NCBI RefSeq assembly: GCF_020382885.2
Contig: NC_058497.1
Span: 17,910,330-17,974,329, forward strand
Length of the DNA: 64,000 nucleotides
Source of the DNA: Scatophagus argus
Lineage: Eukaryota; Chordata; Actinopteri; Scatophagidae
Direction of reading: 5' to 3'
Shown here: piece by piece, positions 8,260 through 20,694 of the stretch
Position numbering within the stretch: the first letter of the stretch is position 1
Layout of the letters: the number at the start of each line of letters is the position of its first letter
Program-made: the position numbers and the translations under genes
The notes under the pieces: model-generated
Told to the model about the DNA's origin: nothing
The model's database searches: none
Seen by the model: the letters and a program-made list of their open reading frames with translations, nothing else

Positions 8260-11200
8260 ATGTGGGCATTTTTAGAGTTCAACTTGCTCTTGCTTGTGTG
8301 TTTCATGTTGTTGTATCCTGTTGTATCTTCTGCTGAGTCCTCCCCTCTTCCTTCATCCGTCTGCCGGTTGCAGCGACGTTTTCATTTAAATGGGATGCAC
8401 AAGCCTGGAGATTTGGTTCTAGGCGGGCTGTTCCAGATCCACTTATTTACCATCTTTCCTGACCTGTCTTTTACATCAGAACCACAACAGCCCACCTGTC
8501 GTGGGTAAGCCTGTCAGAACAGCAGCAAAGAGCAAAAACTGGGTAAAATCAATGCCTTTACTGCAATGTAATTTCAAAGAATTAGATGTGCATCAATCTA
8601 TTCTATTTTACACACACTGCTTATAATGTCATAACTGTTACTATTCAACTGTCTTAACTGTTTGTAAAATCTGTAGTTGTGCAACATGTACATATTGGCA
8701 GAGTTATTACATGCTGCATTTTTCAGTCGTAACCAGTTGTATTTTTTTTGTTAGTTTTGATCTTATAGGATTTAGACGGGCACAGACCATGGCCTTTGCT
8801 ATTGATGAGATCAACAGAAACTCCAACCTGCTACCTAATGTGACTCTGGGATACAGTCTTTATGATAACTGCGCTGATCTAGGGATTGGATTTCGTGCAG
8901 CATTGTCCTTAGTCAGTGGTCAAGAGGAGCAGTTTGTATTAGACAAGACCTGTGTTGGAACCCCTCCAGTAGTGGGGATTGTGGGTGATTCTTCTTCTAC
9001 TCGTTCTATTGCCATCTCCAGTGTCTTAGGTTTGTACAGAGTGCCCATGGTAAGTTTTTCACATTACCTTTTCAGGATGGTTTTAGTTCATTTTGATATG
9101 AATTCAAATTTCTTATTAAAAAGCTGAACGAGCTGGTGAACGTTTGGAATGTTTTCAACATGTGAAACCTGTTTCTTTAACAGGTGAGTTATTTTGCCAC
9201 ATGTTCCTGTCTGAGTGACCGGCAAAAGTTTCCATCCTTCTTCAGGACAATACCAAGTGATGCTTTCCAGGTGAGCAAATATCAGCAAAAAGAAAATGCA
9301 AAAAACAGTGCATGCCAAACACATGTAGCAACAGTCACATTTTTTGTCACTGATGGGATTGTTTGCTCTCACAGAAAGCTAAAAGGCAATAATTAAACCA
9401 GGTCTAATGTTAAACCTGCTGAGCAGGTTTTCATGGAAAGAATATTTCAGCCTGTACTCTAATCCTTTCACATTCTGTATTCTCTCAGGTGCGTGCTATG
9501 ATTCAGATTCTAAAACACTTTGGCTGGACTTGGGTAGGCCTGTTGATCAGTGATGATGACTATGGATTTCATGCTGCCCGATCCTTCCAGTCTGACCTGG
9601 CTCAGTCTGGTAGAGGTTGTTTGGCCTATTTGGAGGTTTTGCCTTGGGACAATGACCAAGATGAAATTAAAAGGATTGTGGATGTGATGAAGAAATCTAC
9701 AGCTCGTGTGGTCATTGTGTTTGCACATGAGAGTTACGTGATCAGCATCGTTGACGAGGTGGGCTTGAAATAAAACTGAAAATATAAAGACTGTAGCTTG
9801 CTATAGTGATAAAAGTCAACACATTGTTTGTCAAACTTAAATATTAATGTTATGTTATGATAGTTGTCTCTGACTGATATATTTAATTTGCAGAGGTCAC
9901 AACTGCTGTTTGGTAAAAGCCCTGTATGTGAGAGTGAATTTATGAAGACACATTTTACAAAACTCAGTTTTTGACAATTCTGTTTGAACATTCTGTTTGT
10001 CAAACTCAAAGATAAATCTTACAATGCGACAGTTGTCTCTGACTGATATATTTAATTGCAGAGGTCACAACTGCTGTTTGGTAAAGGTCCTGTCACAAGA
10101 GTGTGAGAGTGAATTTATTAAGACACATTTTACACATTTTACAAAATATGTTTAACTTTGCTCCTAAATTGTGTTAACCTTAGGATTTTATCTGTGTACA
10201 AATAACAAGGTAAGATAATTTTGTAAACTGTGTATTATTCATAATTAAGTGGACTAGACACAACTTTTGGTGACATGGGAGTGTGAATTTCTATATGTAT
10301 TATAATGCACAGGTGGTGAGGCAGAATGTGACAGGCCTGCAGTGGTTGGCCAGTGAAGCTTGGACAGCAGCTACTGTGCTCCACACTCCCCACTTCATGC
10401 CATACCTGGCTGGCACACTGGGTATCGCCATCCGTCGAGGAGAAATCCCAGGCCTCAGGGAATTCCTCTTACAAACACGTCCTGACCTACGCTACAACAA
10501 CAGCTATGAAAACAGCGTGGTGAGAGTTTAATCATATACTATAATCTAGTAAAGGCAAGAATAGTGTAATTATTTTTGTGACATTATTTTGGATGTATTT
10601 TAGATCAGTCTATTTTGGGAATGCAATATTTATACATAACATAACATTTTGAAAATAAATTCATCATATTTTGAATATGTTTCAGGTAGTCCAGTTTTGG
10701 GAATACACATTTCAGTGTAGATTTGCACCACCTCCAGCAGGTTGGGTAGATACTGGCGGAGCATTATGCACTGGACAGGAAGATCTCGAAAATGTGGAGA
10801 ATGACTTTTTGGACATTTCAAACCTCAGGCCAGAGTATAATATCTACAAAGCTGTGTATGCACTGGCATATGCCCTTGATGACATGCTGCGTTGTGTGCC
10901 AGGCAGAGGGCCTTTCAGAGGACACAGCTGTGGCAATTTGAAAGAACTGGAGCCATGGCAGGTATGATATCAGTTTCCACAGCACCTGTTTATTTGATTA
11001 ATGGAATGTTTCCTGGTCAACAGCATTTAGAGTATAGGATTAAATACTATGCAAAAAGAATACTTACCATAAAGTGCCAATCTAATTCCAAATTAATTCC
11101 CTTCCTACTACACCATACTATACACACATAATTATGGAAGTTGTTCATATCAGGATAGTTTGCAAGTGCAGGACTGTAACATAATTAGGTTGTAAAGGTG

Positions 11201-13151
11201 AACTAGTGTGTTTATGGGTTTCCATGTTTGGTAAACTGACATTCAAAATCACCAACAACCTTTGCAGACTCATTTACATACTTCTTAGTAATTGCCTTCT
11301 TTAAGAAATGTACAATTTGTGAAATCACTTGAGTTTGTGTTTCCCACAAACCTTCATTCAGAAATCCAAAATAAACCCATTGATAAAGAAAGAAAAGAAA
11401 ATTCTAATAAGAATAACAAACTAATTTTTGGGGTGAAAGGACTCTTTCCTCCAAAACTCTATTATTGAAGTAAACAAATGCTGCTTTACATGCAAAGCCG
11501 TAAACACACTAAAATTAAAGGAAAAACCTGAAAAGTATTATTTGACCTCTTAAATGTCTTCATATGTTCATAAGTGCAGTATGCAGTTTGGTCACTTAAT
11601 ATTAGGTGCTGCTGTGTTGACCGTGGTCAAATACATTGAATGTTGCATAATTCTTTTTTAATATATCCTCTTTGGTGATTGTCTATCCATTGTTCTGTTG
11701 TTCATGCAGCTGGTGTATTATTTGGAAAAGGTCAACTTCACCACATCATTTGGTGATGAAGTGTCATTTGATGATAATGGTGATGCCTTACCAATATATG
11801 ATATCATGAATTGGCTGTGGCTCCCTGATGGAACAACTATACTTCAGAATGTGGGTGAGGTTAAGGAGTCAGCCTTCAAGGGTGAAGAACTCACAATTGA
11901 TGCAGACAAAATCTTCTGGAACTTTGAATCAAAAAAGGTAACTAATGATTTGACAGACACCTGTTTCCTAGCCCATTAACTGATTTTATAAGGGCAAAAT
12001 GGTGCACAGTAACACAATATTATTTTCTCCCTCTTTAGCCACCCCGATCAGTGTGCAGTGAGAGCTGTCCTCCAGGTACCCGCATGGCCAGAAAGAAAGG
12101 GGAACCTGTGTGCTGCTTTGACTGCATCCCTTGTTCTGAGGGAAAGATCAGCAATGAGACTGGTTAGTATACAGTTTTAAACACTGCAGTTTTGAAATAT
12201 AATATAAACATGTATCTTAAGACTGTCTCTCTTTTCACAGACTCATTGGAGTGCACCAGTTGTCCAGAGGACTTCTGGCCCATTCCCCAGCGTGACCACT
12301 GTGTTCCCAAGGAAACAGAGTTCCTCTCCTACCATGAACCTCTAGGTATTGGCCTGACAGCTGCTGCATTGCTGGGCACCTGTATGTGTGCTGTTGTCCT
12401 GGGCATCTTCATCTATCATCGCAGAACACCTATAGTACGCGCCAACAATTCAGAACTGAGTTTTCAGCTATTGCTGTCACTTAAGTTATGTTTCATGTGT
12501 TCACTGCTGTTTATCGGTCGTCCCAGGCTGTGGACATGCCAAGTGAGACATGCAGCATTTGGAATCAGCTTTGTGCTTTGCATCTCATGTATCCTGGTAA
12601 AAACCATGGTGGTTCTGGCTGTGTTCAAGGCCTCCAAACCAGGAGGTGGAGCCAGTCTGAAATGGTTTGGTGCTATGCAGCAGAGAGGGACAGTCATGGT
12701 TCTTACTTCTATTCAGGCAGCAATCTGCACTGCCTGGATTGTATCTGCCTCGCCAGTTCCTCATAAAAATACTCAGTACTACATCGATAAAATTGTTTAT
12801 GAGTGTGTTGTTGGGTCCACAATTGGTTTTGCAGTGTTACTGGGCTATATCGGCTCCCTGGCTATTCTCAGTTTTCTGATTGCATTTATTGCAAGGAACC
12901 TTCCAGATAGTTTCAATGAGGCCAAACTCATCACTTTCAGCATGCTGATCTTCTGTGCTGTGTGGGTGGCCTTTGTCCCTGCTTATGTCAGCTCACCAGG
13001 CAAATATGCAGATGCAGTGGAGGTATTTGCCATCCTGGCCTCCAGTTTTGGCCTCCTGGTAGCACTGTTTGGACCCAAATGTTACATAATCCTGCTGAGA
13101 CCAGAGAGGAACACAAAGAAAGCTATCATGGGTCGAGGCAATGAGACATAA
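8260..13151 (+). CDS. R2: OlfC/V2R-like family C receptor, complete, 880 residues
   Basis: Exons: 8260-8504, 8755-9049, 9184-9270, 9489-9758, 10313-10519, 10686-10961, 11710-11937, 12039-12162, 12241-13151. The exon layout, phases and domain order match R1. Distinctive positions: NCADLGIGF in exon 2 where R1 has [15 protein letters not shown] instead of MLDETC; exon 4 ends SIVDE rather than NLMEE; exon 6 starts VVQFWEY; exon 9 starts with [10 protein letters not shown]; the tail is GRGNET. The signal peptide is [20 protein letters not shown]-like. All donors are GT. Intron 4 has a direct duplication (9826-10145), and intron 5 carries a relic of an exon 6 start (10601-10631). It is closest to R3 in introns 4 and 5. 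Ligand unknown. Confidence 0.94.
9826..10145 (+). repeat. Imperfect direct duplication in R2 intron 4
   Basis: Two copies of a segment of about 155 bases, roughly 9826-9985 and 9988-10145. Both contain GTTGTCTCTGACTGATATAT, GAGGTCACAACTGCTGTTTG and GAGAGTGAATTTAT in the same order. The second copy has the same text as the single copy in R3 intron 4 (about 15592-15750) over most of its length, including CACAAGAGTGTGAGAGTGAA. The first copy differs at several places. Confidence 0.8.
10601..10631 (+). pseudogene. Relic of an exon 6 start in R2 intron 5
   Basis: The text TTTTAG followed by ATCAGTCTATTTTGGGAATG resembles the acceptor and first bases of exon 6 in sister genes (TTTCAG, ATCAACCAGTTTTGGGAATA). 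It lies 55 to 85 bases upstream of the exon 6 actually used at 10686. A shorter trace is present in R3 (TTTCAGATCAATATTTTG, from about 16211). It looks like a decayed partial duplication of the splice acceptor and exon start. Confidence 0.6.
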
Positions 13152-13334
13152 AAGCTGTGCTTAACTTCACTGAGCAGAATAAATCATTTCTCTCTGAACA
13201 ATACAAAAATGCATTCAGTTAATAGTAATAGCAATATTAACAAGTTGTGAAATCAGAGCTGATGCCAAACAAATGTACCTGAATATGACATTTCTGTTTA
13301 TATTAACGTGATCAAACACCTGACTGAATACCTT

Positions 13335-13340
13335 AATAAA
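13335..13340 (+). promoter_or_regulatory. Poly(A) signal of R2
   Basis: AATAAA in CCTTAATAAAATAT. The site used in R1, about 20 bases further on, reads TTTAAAGACAATC here and has lost the signal, so this upstream hexamer is the better candidate. Confidence 0.5.
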
Positions 13341-13479
13341 ATATATATTATTTAAAGACAATCAGGTTTCTTTTGATATCATCATGAGCATCTATTTGTG
13401 GCCTGCCTTGAGATGATGTAAATTTAATCCACTGCTCACATGCAGTGAATGTGATGCCTACACAGACACACTTGCCTGT

Positions 13480-13712
13480 ATAAACAATTACTCATTACCA
13501 ATTACCTAAGCCATGCTTGTCATGTATTTGGTTCGGTTCATTGCTTCGTTTATCTGTTTGTCAGCAGGAATACAGAAAAAAACTACTGGTCCAATTTTCA
13601 TTTACTTGGTGGAAAGGTGTAGCATGAGCCCAGGAAAAACCCAGAGGATTCAAATCATGGGAAAACTACAGAAATAATTTTTCATTTTTGCAAAATGAGT
13701 AGAATTTGATAC
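13480..13712 (+). repeat. Spacer block B (copy between R2 and R3)
   Basis: Second copy of the segment at 7130-7385. It shares TTTGTCAGCAGGAATACAGA, ACTACTGGTCCAATTTTCAT and AAAAACCCAGAGGATTCAAA. Confidence 0.55.
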
Positions 13713-13849
13713 CCCCAGATCACTTAATATGACTTAAAACATAACAAATATATAATACACTGATGATTATAATGCACATTTTCATAGACTTCAATAATTA
13801 TGGCCATCCACAATTTAAATTTGGAGTTAAGACAATGGCCATGGAATGA

Positions 13850-13908
13850 TTTTAGGCCCTGCCCAGAGTTTTACTTTTGCCCTGGTGGGTGGGGACGAAA
13901 ATTAAAAG
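13850..13908 (+). promoter_or_regulatory. Conserved promoter cassette of R3
   Basis: TTTTAGGCCCTGCCCAGAG, then TTTTACTTTTGCCCTGG, TGGGTGG and ATTAAAAG at 13901-13908, 77 bases before the start codon. The middle is slightly altered (GGGACGAAA where most have TGTTGAAG). Confidence 0.65.
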
Positions 13909-13985
13909 ACGCAAGTCAATAGAAAAGGGCTGACATACCAGTGAGACTGACTGGGTTCAGAAAAGAGGGAAATGAGAGGAAAGTC

Positions 13986-16900
13986 ATGTGGGCATTTTTA
14001 GAGTTCAACTTGCTCTTGCTTGTGTATTTGAGGTTGTTGTATCCCTTTGCTTCTTCTGCTGAGTCCTCCCCTCTTTCCTCCTCTGTCTGTCGATTGCAGC
14101 GTCATTTTCATTTAAATGGGATGCACAAGCCTGGAGATTTGGTTCTAGGTGGGCTGTTCCAGATCCACTTTTTTACTCTCTTGCCTGACCTGTCTTTTAC
14201 ATCAGAACCTCAACAGCCTACTTGTCAGGGGTGAGTCTGATAGGACAGCAGCACAAAGCAGAAACTGGGGAATATCAGCCCCTTGAGTGCAATGTAATTT
14301 CAAAGAATTAAATGTGCATTAATCCTATTCTATTTTAAACATACTGCTTCTTTTGCCAGAATTACTATTATTATTAGAGTTTCTATTCAACTGTTTGTAA
14401 AATCTCCAGTTATGCAACATGTACATGTTGGTAGAGTAAGCGTGTACTGTAGTAACCAGTGGTATTTTTTGTGCTAGTTTTGATGTTATAGGATTTAGAC
14501 GGGCACTGACCATGGCCTTTGCTATTGATGAGATCAACAGAAACTCCAACCTGCTACCTAATGTGACTCTGGGATATGGTCTGTATAATTGTGCTGATCT
14601 AGGGATTTCATTTCGTGCAGCATTGTCCTTAGTCAGTGGTCAAGAAGAGCAATTTATATTAGATGAGACCTGTGTTGGAACCCCTCCAGTAGTGGGGATT
14701 GTGGGTGACGCTTCCTCCACTCGTTCTATTGCCATCTCAAGTGTCTTAGGTTTGTACCGAGTACCTATGGTAAGTTTTTCACACTCCCTTATTAGGATGG
14801 TTCTGGATAATTCTGCTAGAAATTCAAACTTGATATCAATTTTAAACATGAAGTAATCACTTTTAAAAAGCTGAACGAGCTGGTGACCATTTGGAATGTT
14901 TTCAACATGTGAAATATGTTTCTGTGACAGGTGAGTCATTTTGCCACATGTTCCTGTCTAAGTGACCGGCAAAAGTTTCCATCCTTCTTTAGGACAATAC
15001 CAAGTGATGCTTTCCAGGTGACAAAATATTAGCAAAATGAAAATGCAAAAAAAAAAAAACCCAAAAAACAAAAAAACAAAAAGCAAAGCGTGCTGAATGA
15101 GTAACACCAGTCACATTTTTTGTACTGATGGGATTGTTTGCTCTCACAGAAAGCTGAAAGGCAATAATTAAATCTGGTCTAGCATTAAATCTGTTGAGCA
15201 GGTTTAACATTGAAAGAATATTTCAGCCTGTACTCTAATCCTTCCACATTCTGTATTCTCTCAGGTGCGTGCTATGATTCAGATTCTAAAACACTTTGGC
15301 TGGACTTGGGTTGGCCTGTTGATCAGTGATGATGACTATGGACTTCACGCTGCCCGATCTTTCCAATCTGACCTGGCTCAGTCTGGGGGAGGCTGTCTAG
15401 CCTATTTGGAGGTTTTGCCTTGGGACAATGACCAAGGTGAAATGAGGAAGATTATAGATGTGGTGAAGAAATCTACAGCTCGTGTGGTCATTGTGTTTGC
15501 ACATGAAAGTTACATGATTAATGTCATGGAAGAGGTGAGCTTGAAATAAAACTTAAAATACAAAGATTGTAACCTAATATTATAATAAAAGTGAACATTC
15601 TGTTTGTCAAACTCAAAGATAAATCTTACAATGCGACAGTTGTCTCTGACTGATATATTTAATTGCAGAGGTCACAACTGCTGTTTGGTAAAGGTCCTGT
15701 CACAAGAGTGTGAGAGTGAATTTATTAAGACACATTTTACAAAACTCAGTTTTTGACAATATGCTTAACGTTGCTCCTAAATTGTGTTAACCTTAGGATT
15801 TTTGTCTGTTTATAAGTGAAAAGGTAAGATAATTGTGTAAACTGTGTATTATTCATAATTAAGGGGACTAGACACAACTTTAGTGACATGGGAGTGTGAA
15901 TTTCTATATGTATTATAATGCACAGGTGGTGAGGCAGAATGTGACAGGCCTGCAGTGGTTGGCCAGTGAAGCTTGGACAGCAGCTACTGTGCTCCACACT
16001 CCCCACTTCATGCCATACCTGGCTGGCACACTGGGTATCACCATCCGTCGAGGAGAAATCCCAGGCCTCAGGGAATTCCTCTTACAAACACGTCCTGACT
16101 TACACAACAACAACAGCTATGGAAGTAGTATGGTGAGAGTTTAACTTTGCATTCTGATCTAGTATTGGCAAGAATAATGCAATTATTGATATCACAGTAT
16201 TTTGAATATATTTCAGATCAATATTTTGAAAATAAATTCATCATAATTTGCATATATTTCAGGTAAACCTGTTTTGGGAATACACATTTCAGTGTAGATT
16301 TGCACCACCTCCAGCAGGTTGGATAGACACTGGGGGAGCATTGTGCACTGGACAGGAAGATCTAGAAAATGTGGATAATGACTTTTTGGACATTTCAAAC
16401 CTCAGGCCAGAGTATAATATCTACAAAGCTGTGTATGCACTGGCATATGCCCTTGATGACATGCTGCGCTGTGTGCCAGGCAGAGGGCCTTTCAGAGGAC
16501 ACAGCTGTGGCAGTTTGAAAGAACTGGAGCCATGGCAGGTATGATATCAGATTACATGCCACCTGTCTATTTGATGAAATTATATGTTGAATGTTTCCTG
16601 TGTATTAGCATTTAGAGTGTAGGATTAAATACTATGCAGTAAGAATACTGATTATAAAGTGGCAAGCAAACAGATGAAATCACTGTCTTGACCGCTGGGT
16701 GGTTAAAGATTCTCTGTTGTGCCAATTTTCTATGCTGAGAACTTCAGCATGTCCAAGCAGGAATGTGATCTGCGTTAGCCTCAACTTCACTACCCAGTAA
16801 ATATAAAAAGTAAAACAATATGAAACATTGTAAAAATGACAGGTGCCAAGTTTGAAGTACAGACAGATGGAATCTTTAAATTCACCAACCCGCAATTCAT

Positions 16901-19044
16901 TTTTTCTTTCATTGTGGGGACATTTCCATCAAAAGTCGACCAAAACATTAAGGTTATCCACTGGGTAATGACTTCTTTAGTTGGTGGGAGTAGATAAAGC
17001 CTTTTGGATTGGTTCTTGCAGCCAACAGCAGAAACAATGCTTTGTTTGTATCTTTCACATCTTCCTATAACAACAGCATTTACAGAGATAGATTCAGTAG
17101 GTTTCAATGGGCTGAAGGCCGTGATGGATTACATAGTGACACATAGAAGTGAAGGACAAAAAGATGCACCACAAAGAAGGTGCAGTGCTTTCTGCTGGAC
17201 AGTGTTACGTATGTGTCGTTTCACAAGACAATCTGCACAAATTTACACCACACATCACCTTTATTATTTTGGAACTGTGTATGCAATGCTGAGCTGTAAA
17301 CTATTCCCAAATGAATTCCCTTCCTACTACACCATACAGTATAAAAGTTGTTCATATCAGAATAGTTTGCAAGTGCAGGAGTGTAAACTTAACAAGGCTG
17401 TAAAGGTGAACTAGTGTGTTTATAGGTTCCCATGTTCTGTGAACTGACAGCCCTTGCAGTTTCATTTTCAAAACTGTTTAAAAAATGACTGAAAACTAGA
17501 TACTGCTGTGTTTGCTATAGTATAATATTGCGAAATTCTGCTTTTAATCAGTCCTCTTTGTTTTTTCTCTATTTTTTATTCTGATATTCACACAGCTGGT
17601 GTATTATTTAGATAAAGTCAACTTCACCACATCATTTGGTGATCAAGTGTCATTTGATGAGAATGGTGATGTCTTACCAATATATGATATCATGAACTGG
17701 CTGTGGCTCCCTGATGGAACAACTAAACTTCAGAATGTGGGTGAAGTTAAGAAGTCAGCCTTCAAAGGAGAAGAAATCACAATTGATGCAGACAAAATCT
17801 TCTGGAACTTCGAATCAAAAAAGGTTACTAACGGTTTCTTGGACATCTATTTTTGAGCTCATGGATAAATGATTATAGTAGTTCAAAGTGCAGCAGAATA
17901 ACACAAAATTGATTAACACCTCCACCCATAGCCACCCAGGTCAGTGTGCAGTGAAAGCTGTCCTCCAGGTACCCGCATGGCCAGAAAGAAAGGGGAACCT
18001 GAGTGTTGCTTTGACTGCATCCCTTGTTCTGAGGGAAAGATCAGCAATGAGACTGGTTAGTATACAGTTTTAAACATTGCAGTTTAGAAATATAATATAA
18101 GCATGTATCTCAACACTGTTCCTCCTTTCATAGACTCATTGGAGTGCACCAGTTGTCCAGATGACTTCTGGCCCAGCCTCCAGCGTGACCACTGTGTTCC
18201 CAAGGAAACAGAGTTCCTCTCCTACCATGAACCTCTGGGTATTGGCCTGACAGCTGCTGCGTTGCTGGGCACCTGTATGTGTGCTGTTGTCCTGGGCATC
18301 TTCATCTATCATCGGAGAACACCTATAGTACGCGCCAACAACTCAGAACTGAGTTTTCAGCTATTGCTGTCACTTAAGTTATGTTTCATGTGTTCACTGC
18401 TGTTTATCGGTCGTCCCACGCTGTGGACATGCCAGCTGAGACATGCAGCATTTGGGATCAGTTTTGTGCTTTCCATCTCATGTATCCTGGTGAAAACCAT
18501 GGTGGTTCTGGCTGTGTTCAAGGCCTCCAAACCAGGAGGTGGAGCCAGTCTGAAGTGGTTTGGTGCTGTGCAGCAGAGAGGGACAGTCATGGTTCTTACT
18601 TCTATTCAGGCAGCAATCTGCATTGCCTGGATTGTATCTGCCTCCCCAGTTCCTCATAGAAACACTCAATACCACAACGATAAGATTGTGTATGAGTGTG
18701 TAGTTGGGTCCACAGTTGGTTTTGCAGTGTTACTGGGCTATATCGGCTCCCTGGCTATTCTCAGTTTTCTGATTGCATTTATAGCAAGAAACCTTCCAGA
18801 TAGTTTCAATGAGGCCAAACTCATCACTTTCAGCATGCTGATCTTCTGTGCTGTGTGGGTGGCCTTTGTCCCTGCTTATGTCAGCTCACCAGGCAAATAT
18901 GCAGATGCAGTGGAGGTATTTGCCATCCTGGCCTCCAGTTTTGGCCTCTTGGTAGCACTGTTTGGACCCAAATGTTACATAATCCTGCTGAGGCCAGAGA
19001 GGAACACAAAGAAAGCCATCATGGGTCGAGGCCATGAGACTTAA
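13986..19044 (+). CDS. R3: OlfC/V2R-like family C receptor, complete, 879 residues
   Basis: Exons: 13986-14230, 14478-14769, 14931-15017, 15265-15534, 15926-16132, 16263-16538, 17596-17823, 17932-18055, 18134-19044. Exon 2 is one codon shorter than in the sister genes ([12 protein letters not shown] against [13 protein letters not shown]), which keeps the frame. Exon 3 starts VSHFATC where all other copies have VSYFATC, a change beside the ligand pocket. The linker reads GEPECCFDC instead of GEPVCCFDC. Exon 5 has GITIRRG and ends SYGSSM; exon 6 starts VNLFWEY. The tail is GRGHET. Introns 4 and 5 are close to those of R2, while intron 6 is long (1057 bases) and shares its middle part with R6-R8. 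No breaks. Ligand unknown. Confidence 0.94.
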
Positions 19045-19220
19045 GAGCCGTGTTTAATTTCTCAGAACAGAATGTACCCTTTCATTCGAAAGATACAAAA
19101 ATGCAGGCAGTTAATCGTAGCAGAAAATATGAATATACCTGAATATGAAATTTCTTTGTAAATGAACCCGATTAAAAACCTGACTGAAGATCTTTTAAAA
19201 AATAGATGTTACTATCTTTC

Positions 19221-19226
19221 AATAAA
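19221..19226 (+). promoter_or_regulatory. Poly(A) signal of R3
   Basis: AATAAA in CTTTCAATAAAGATGATCTG, 177 bases after the R3 stop, at the same relative place as in R1. Confidence 0.6.
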
Positions 19227-20307
19227 GATGATCTGGATTCATTTGACATTAGTATAACCATCTGGAGGTGATGTGAACTTAAAGGTACAGCCACCAGTTT
19301 TTATATTTGCCCCTAAATTCAAAGCGCTTCTCACAGCTGTGGCATTATGCCTCCCTATGTCCCTCCAGCCACATTTTCCACTTCATCTGGCTCCTTTTCT
19401 GCCACTCTTCACCTGTCTACTGGTGCTCCAAAGACATTTTACATCCATCTTGGTCACCTTTTTCTCATCAACACACTCAACTGTTGTTATCCCCCCTGAT
19501 CTGCCCTACAGTATGCCTTTCCTAATTGATAAACAAAGAACTAGGCTTCCTGAAGTCACTTGCAGTTTTCTGGGTGTCAGACCCTGATCATGTGCAAGAA
19601 GTGGTCTTCTAAAAGTGGGAGTTTCTTGCTAACACTGCAGACACTGATTGTCCTGAGTTCTAGTTCAGACAACCACATTTTGACATTATATTAATAGTTT
19701 GGGAAATTAACCCAGTCAGAAAGAGGTTGTGCTTGTAGATTGGTATATTACAGAGGACCAGATTATTGGCATGCATACTCCAAGGACCCTTCTAGATCAG
19801 TAATGGGTGAATTCCAGGTAGGAGATTTTTTTCAAACTAATAAAACAGTTCATCTATTTTTTCTCCAGAAGAATTCACTGATTACACTGTTTTAATGGGG
19901 AAATTACGTGATGACCATGACAGGAGAAAAACAATTTGCATTTACAGAAATTGTGCAGAATAAAGCCTTAATATATTTGAGATGCTGTTGCTTCTTAATC
20001 TTGTGTATCTCAGCACTTCTGGTAACATGTCAATTAAGATCAGAATCGTTTCCAAAGAAAAACAATTCACAATATAATATAATTTATTATAGTATCTAAG
20101 AACTATTTCCTTTCTCATCACTTTATGTAAGGGGAAGCTGAGTAAGGTCATCCTACATGGAAGAGTATGTGTAAGCACTTATAATTATTACACTAAAATA
20201 AGTGAGAAAACTCCTTTATGGGTTTCATGCAGTTACTATTTTTACTTTGTATCTCACTTGGGGTGTCAGCAGGTTGACTGACATTACGATGAGCAACACT
20301 GAAAATT

Positions 20308-20551
20308 AGACAGACAAAACTTTATTGAGATAACCTGTGCTAGACTTATGTTTCTGGAGAACGGATCATATCTAATATCTGATTAGTTATTATGTCACAG
20401 ACAGATACGGTAGTTATCTACCAAACAGGTACAGCAGAAGGAAACGTAGATAAGAAGATGTTTCAGTTCACCATATACCACCATCTAGTGGACAACTGCT
20501 CCAGCTGCACTCTGACATCAGATGAAATGCATTTGTGTGGGGGACTGTAGT
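20308..20551 (+). repeat. Spacer block A (shortened copy before R4)
   Basis: Starts with AGACAGACAAAACTTTATTG and keeps ATACCACCATCTAGTGGACA, then stops at GGGGGACTGTAG and joins the R4 promoter. It lacks the CAATAAAGTGATCTCAG end found in the copies before R1 and R2. Confidence 0.5.
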
Positions 20552-20557
20552 TAGTGA

Positions 20558-20617
20558 TTTTAGGCCCTGCCCCTAGTTTGGCTTGTGCCCTTAGTGGGTG
20601 GTGCTGAAGAATAAAAG
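20558..20617 (+). promoter_or_regulatory. Conserved promoter cassette of R4
   Basis: TTTTAGGCCCTGCCCCTAG, then TTTGGCTTGTGCCC, TTAGTGGGTGGTGCTGAAG and an AATAAAAG box ending at 20617, 77 bases before the start codon. The usual flank upstream has been deleted, so the shared minimum in all ten copies is this stretch of about 60 bases. Confidence 0.65.
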
Positions 20618-20694
20618 CTGTGAGGCAATAGAAAGTGGATGACATAGCAATGAACCTGACTGAGCTCAGAAAAGGGGTAAACAGTAGAATAATC

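Larger units (their letters stand above)
13152..13849. other. Spacer R2-R3
   Basis: The shortest spacer, about 700 bases. It contains an AATAAA at 13335-13340 (184 bases after the R2 stop), spacer block B (13480-13712) and the conserved upstream flank of R3. Spacer block A is missing, apparently deleted. No gene is seen. Confidence 0.7.
19045..20557. other. Spacer R3-R4
   Basis: Contains the R3 poly(A) signal (19221-19226), the C/T-rich 3' flank shared with other spacers (about 19330-19600), unique text around 19650-20250, and a shortened block A (20308-20551) fused directly to the R4 promoter cassette. The roughly 100-base conserved flank that precedes the cassette in most other genes is therefore absent. 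No gene is seen. Confidence 0.7.
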
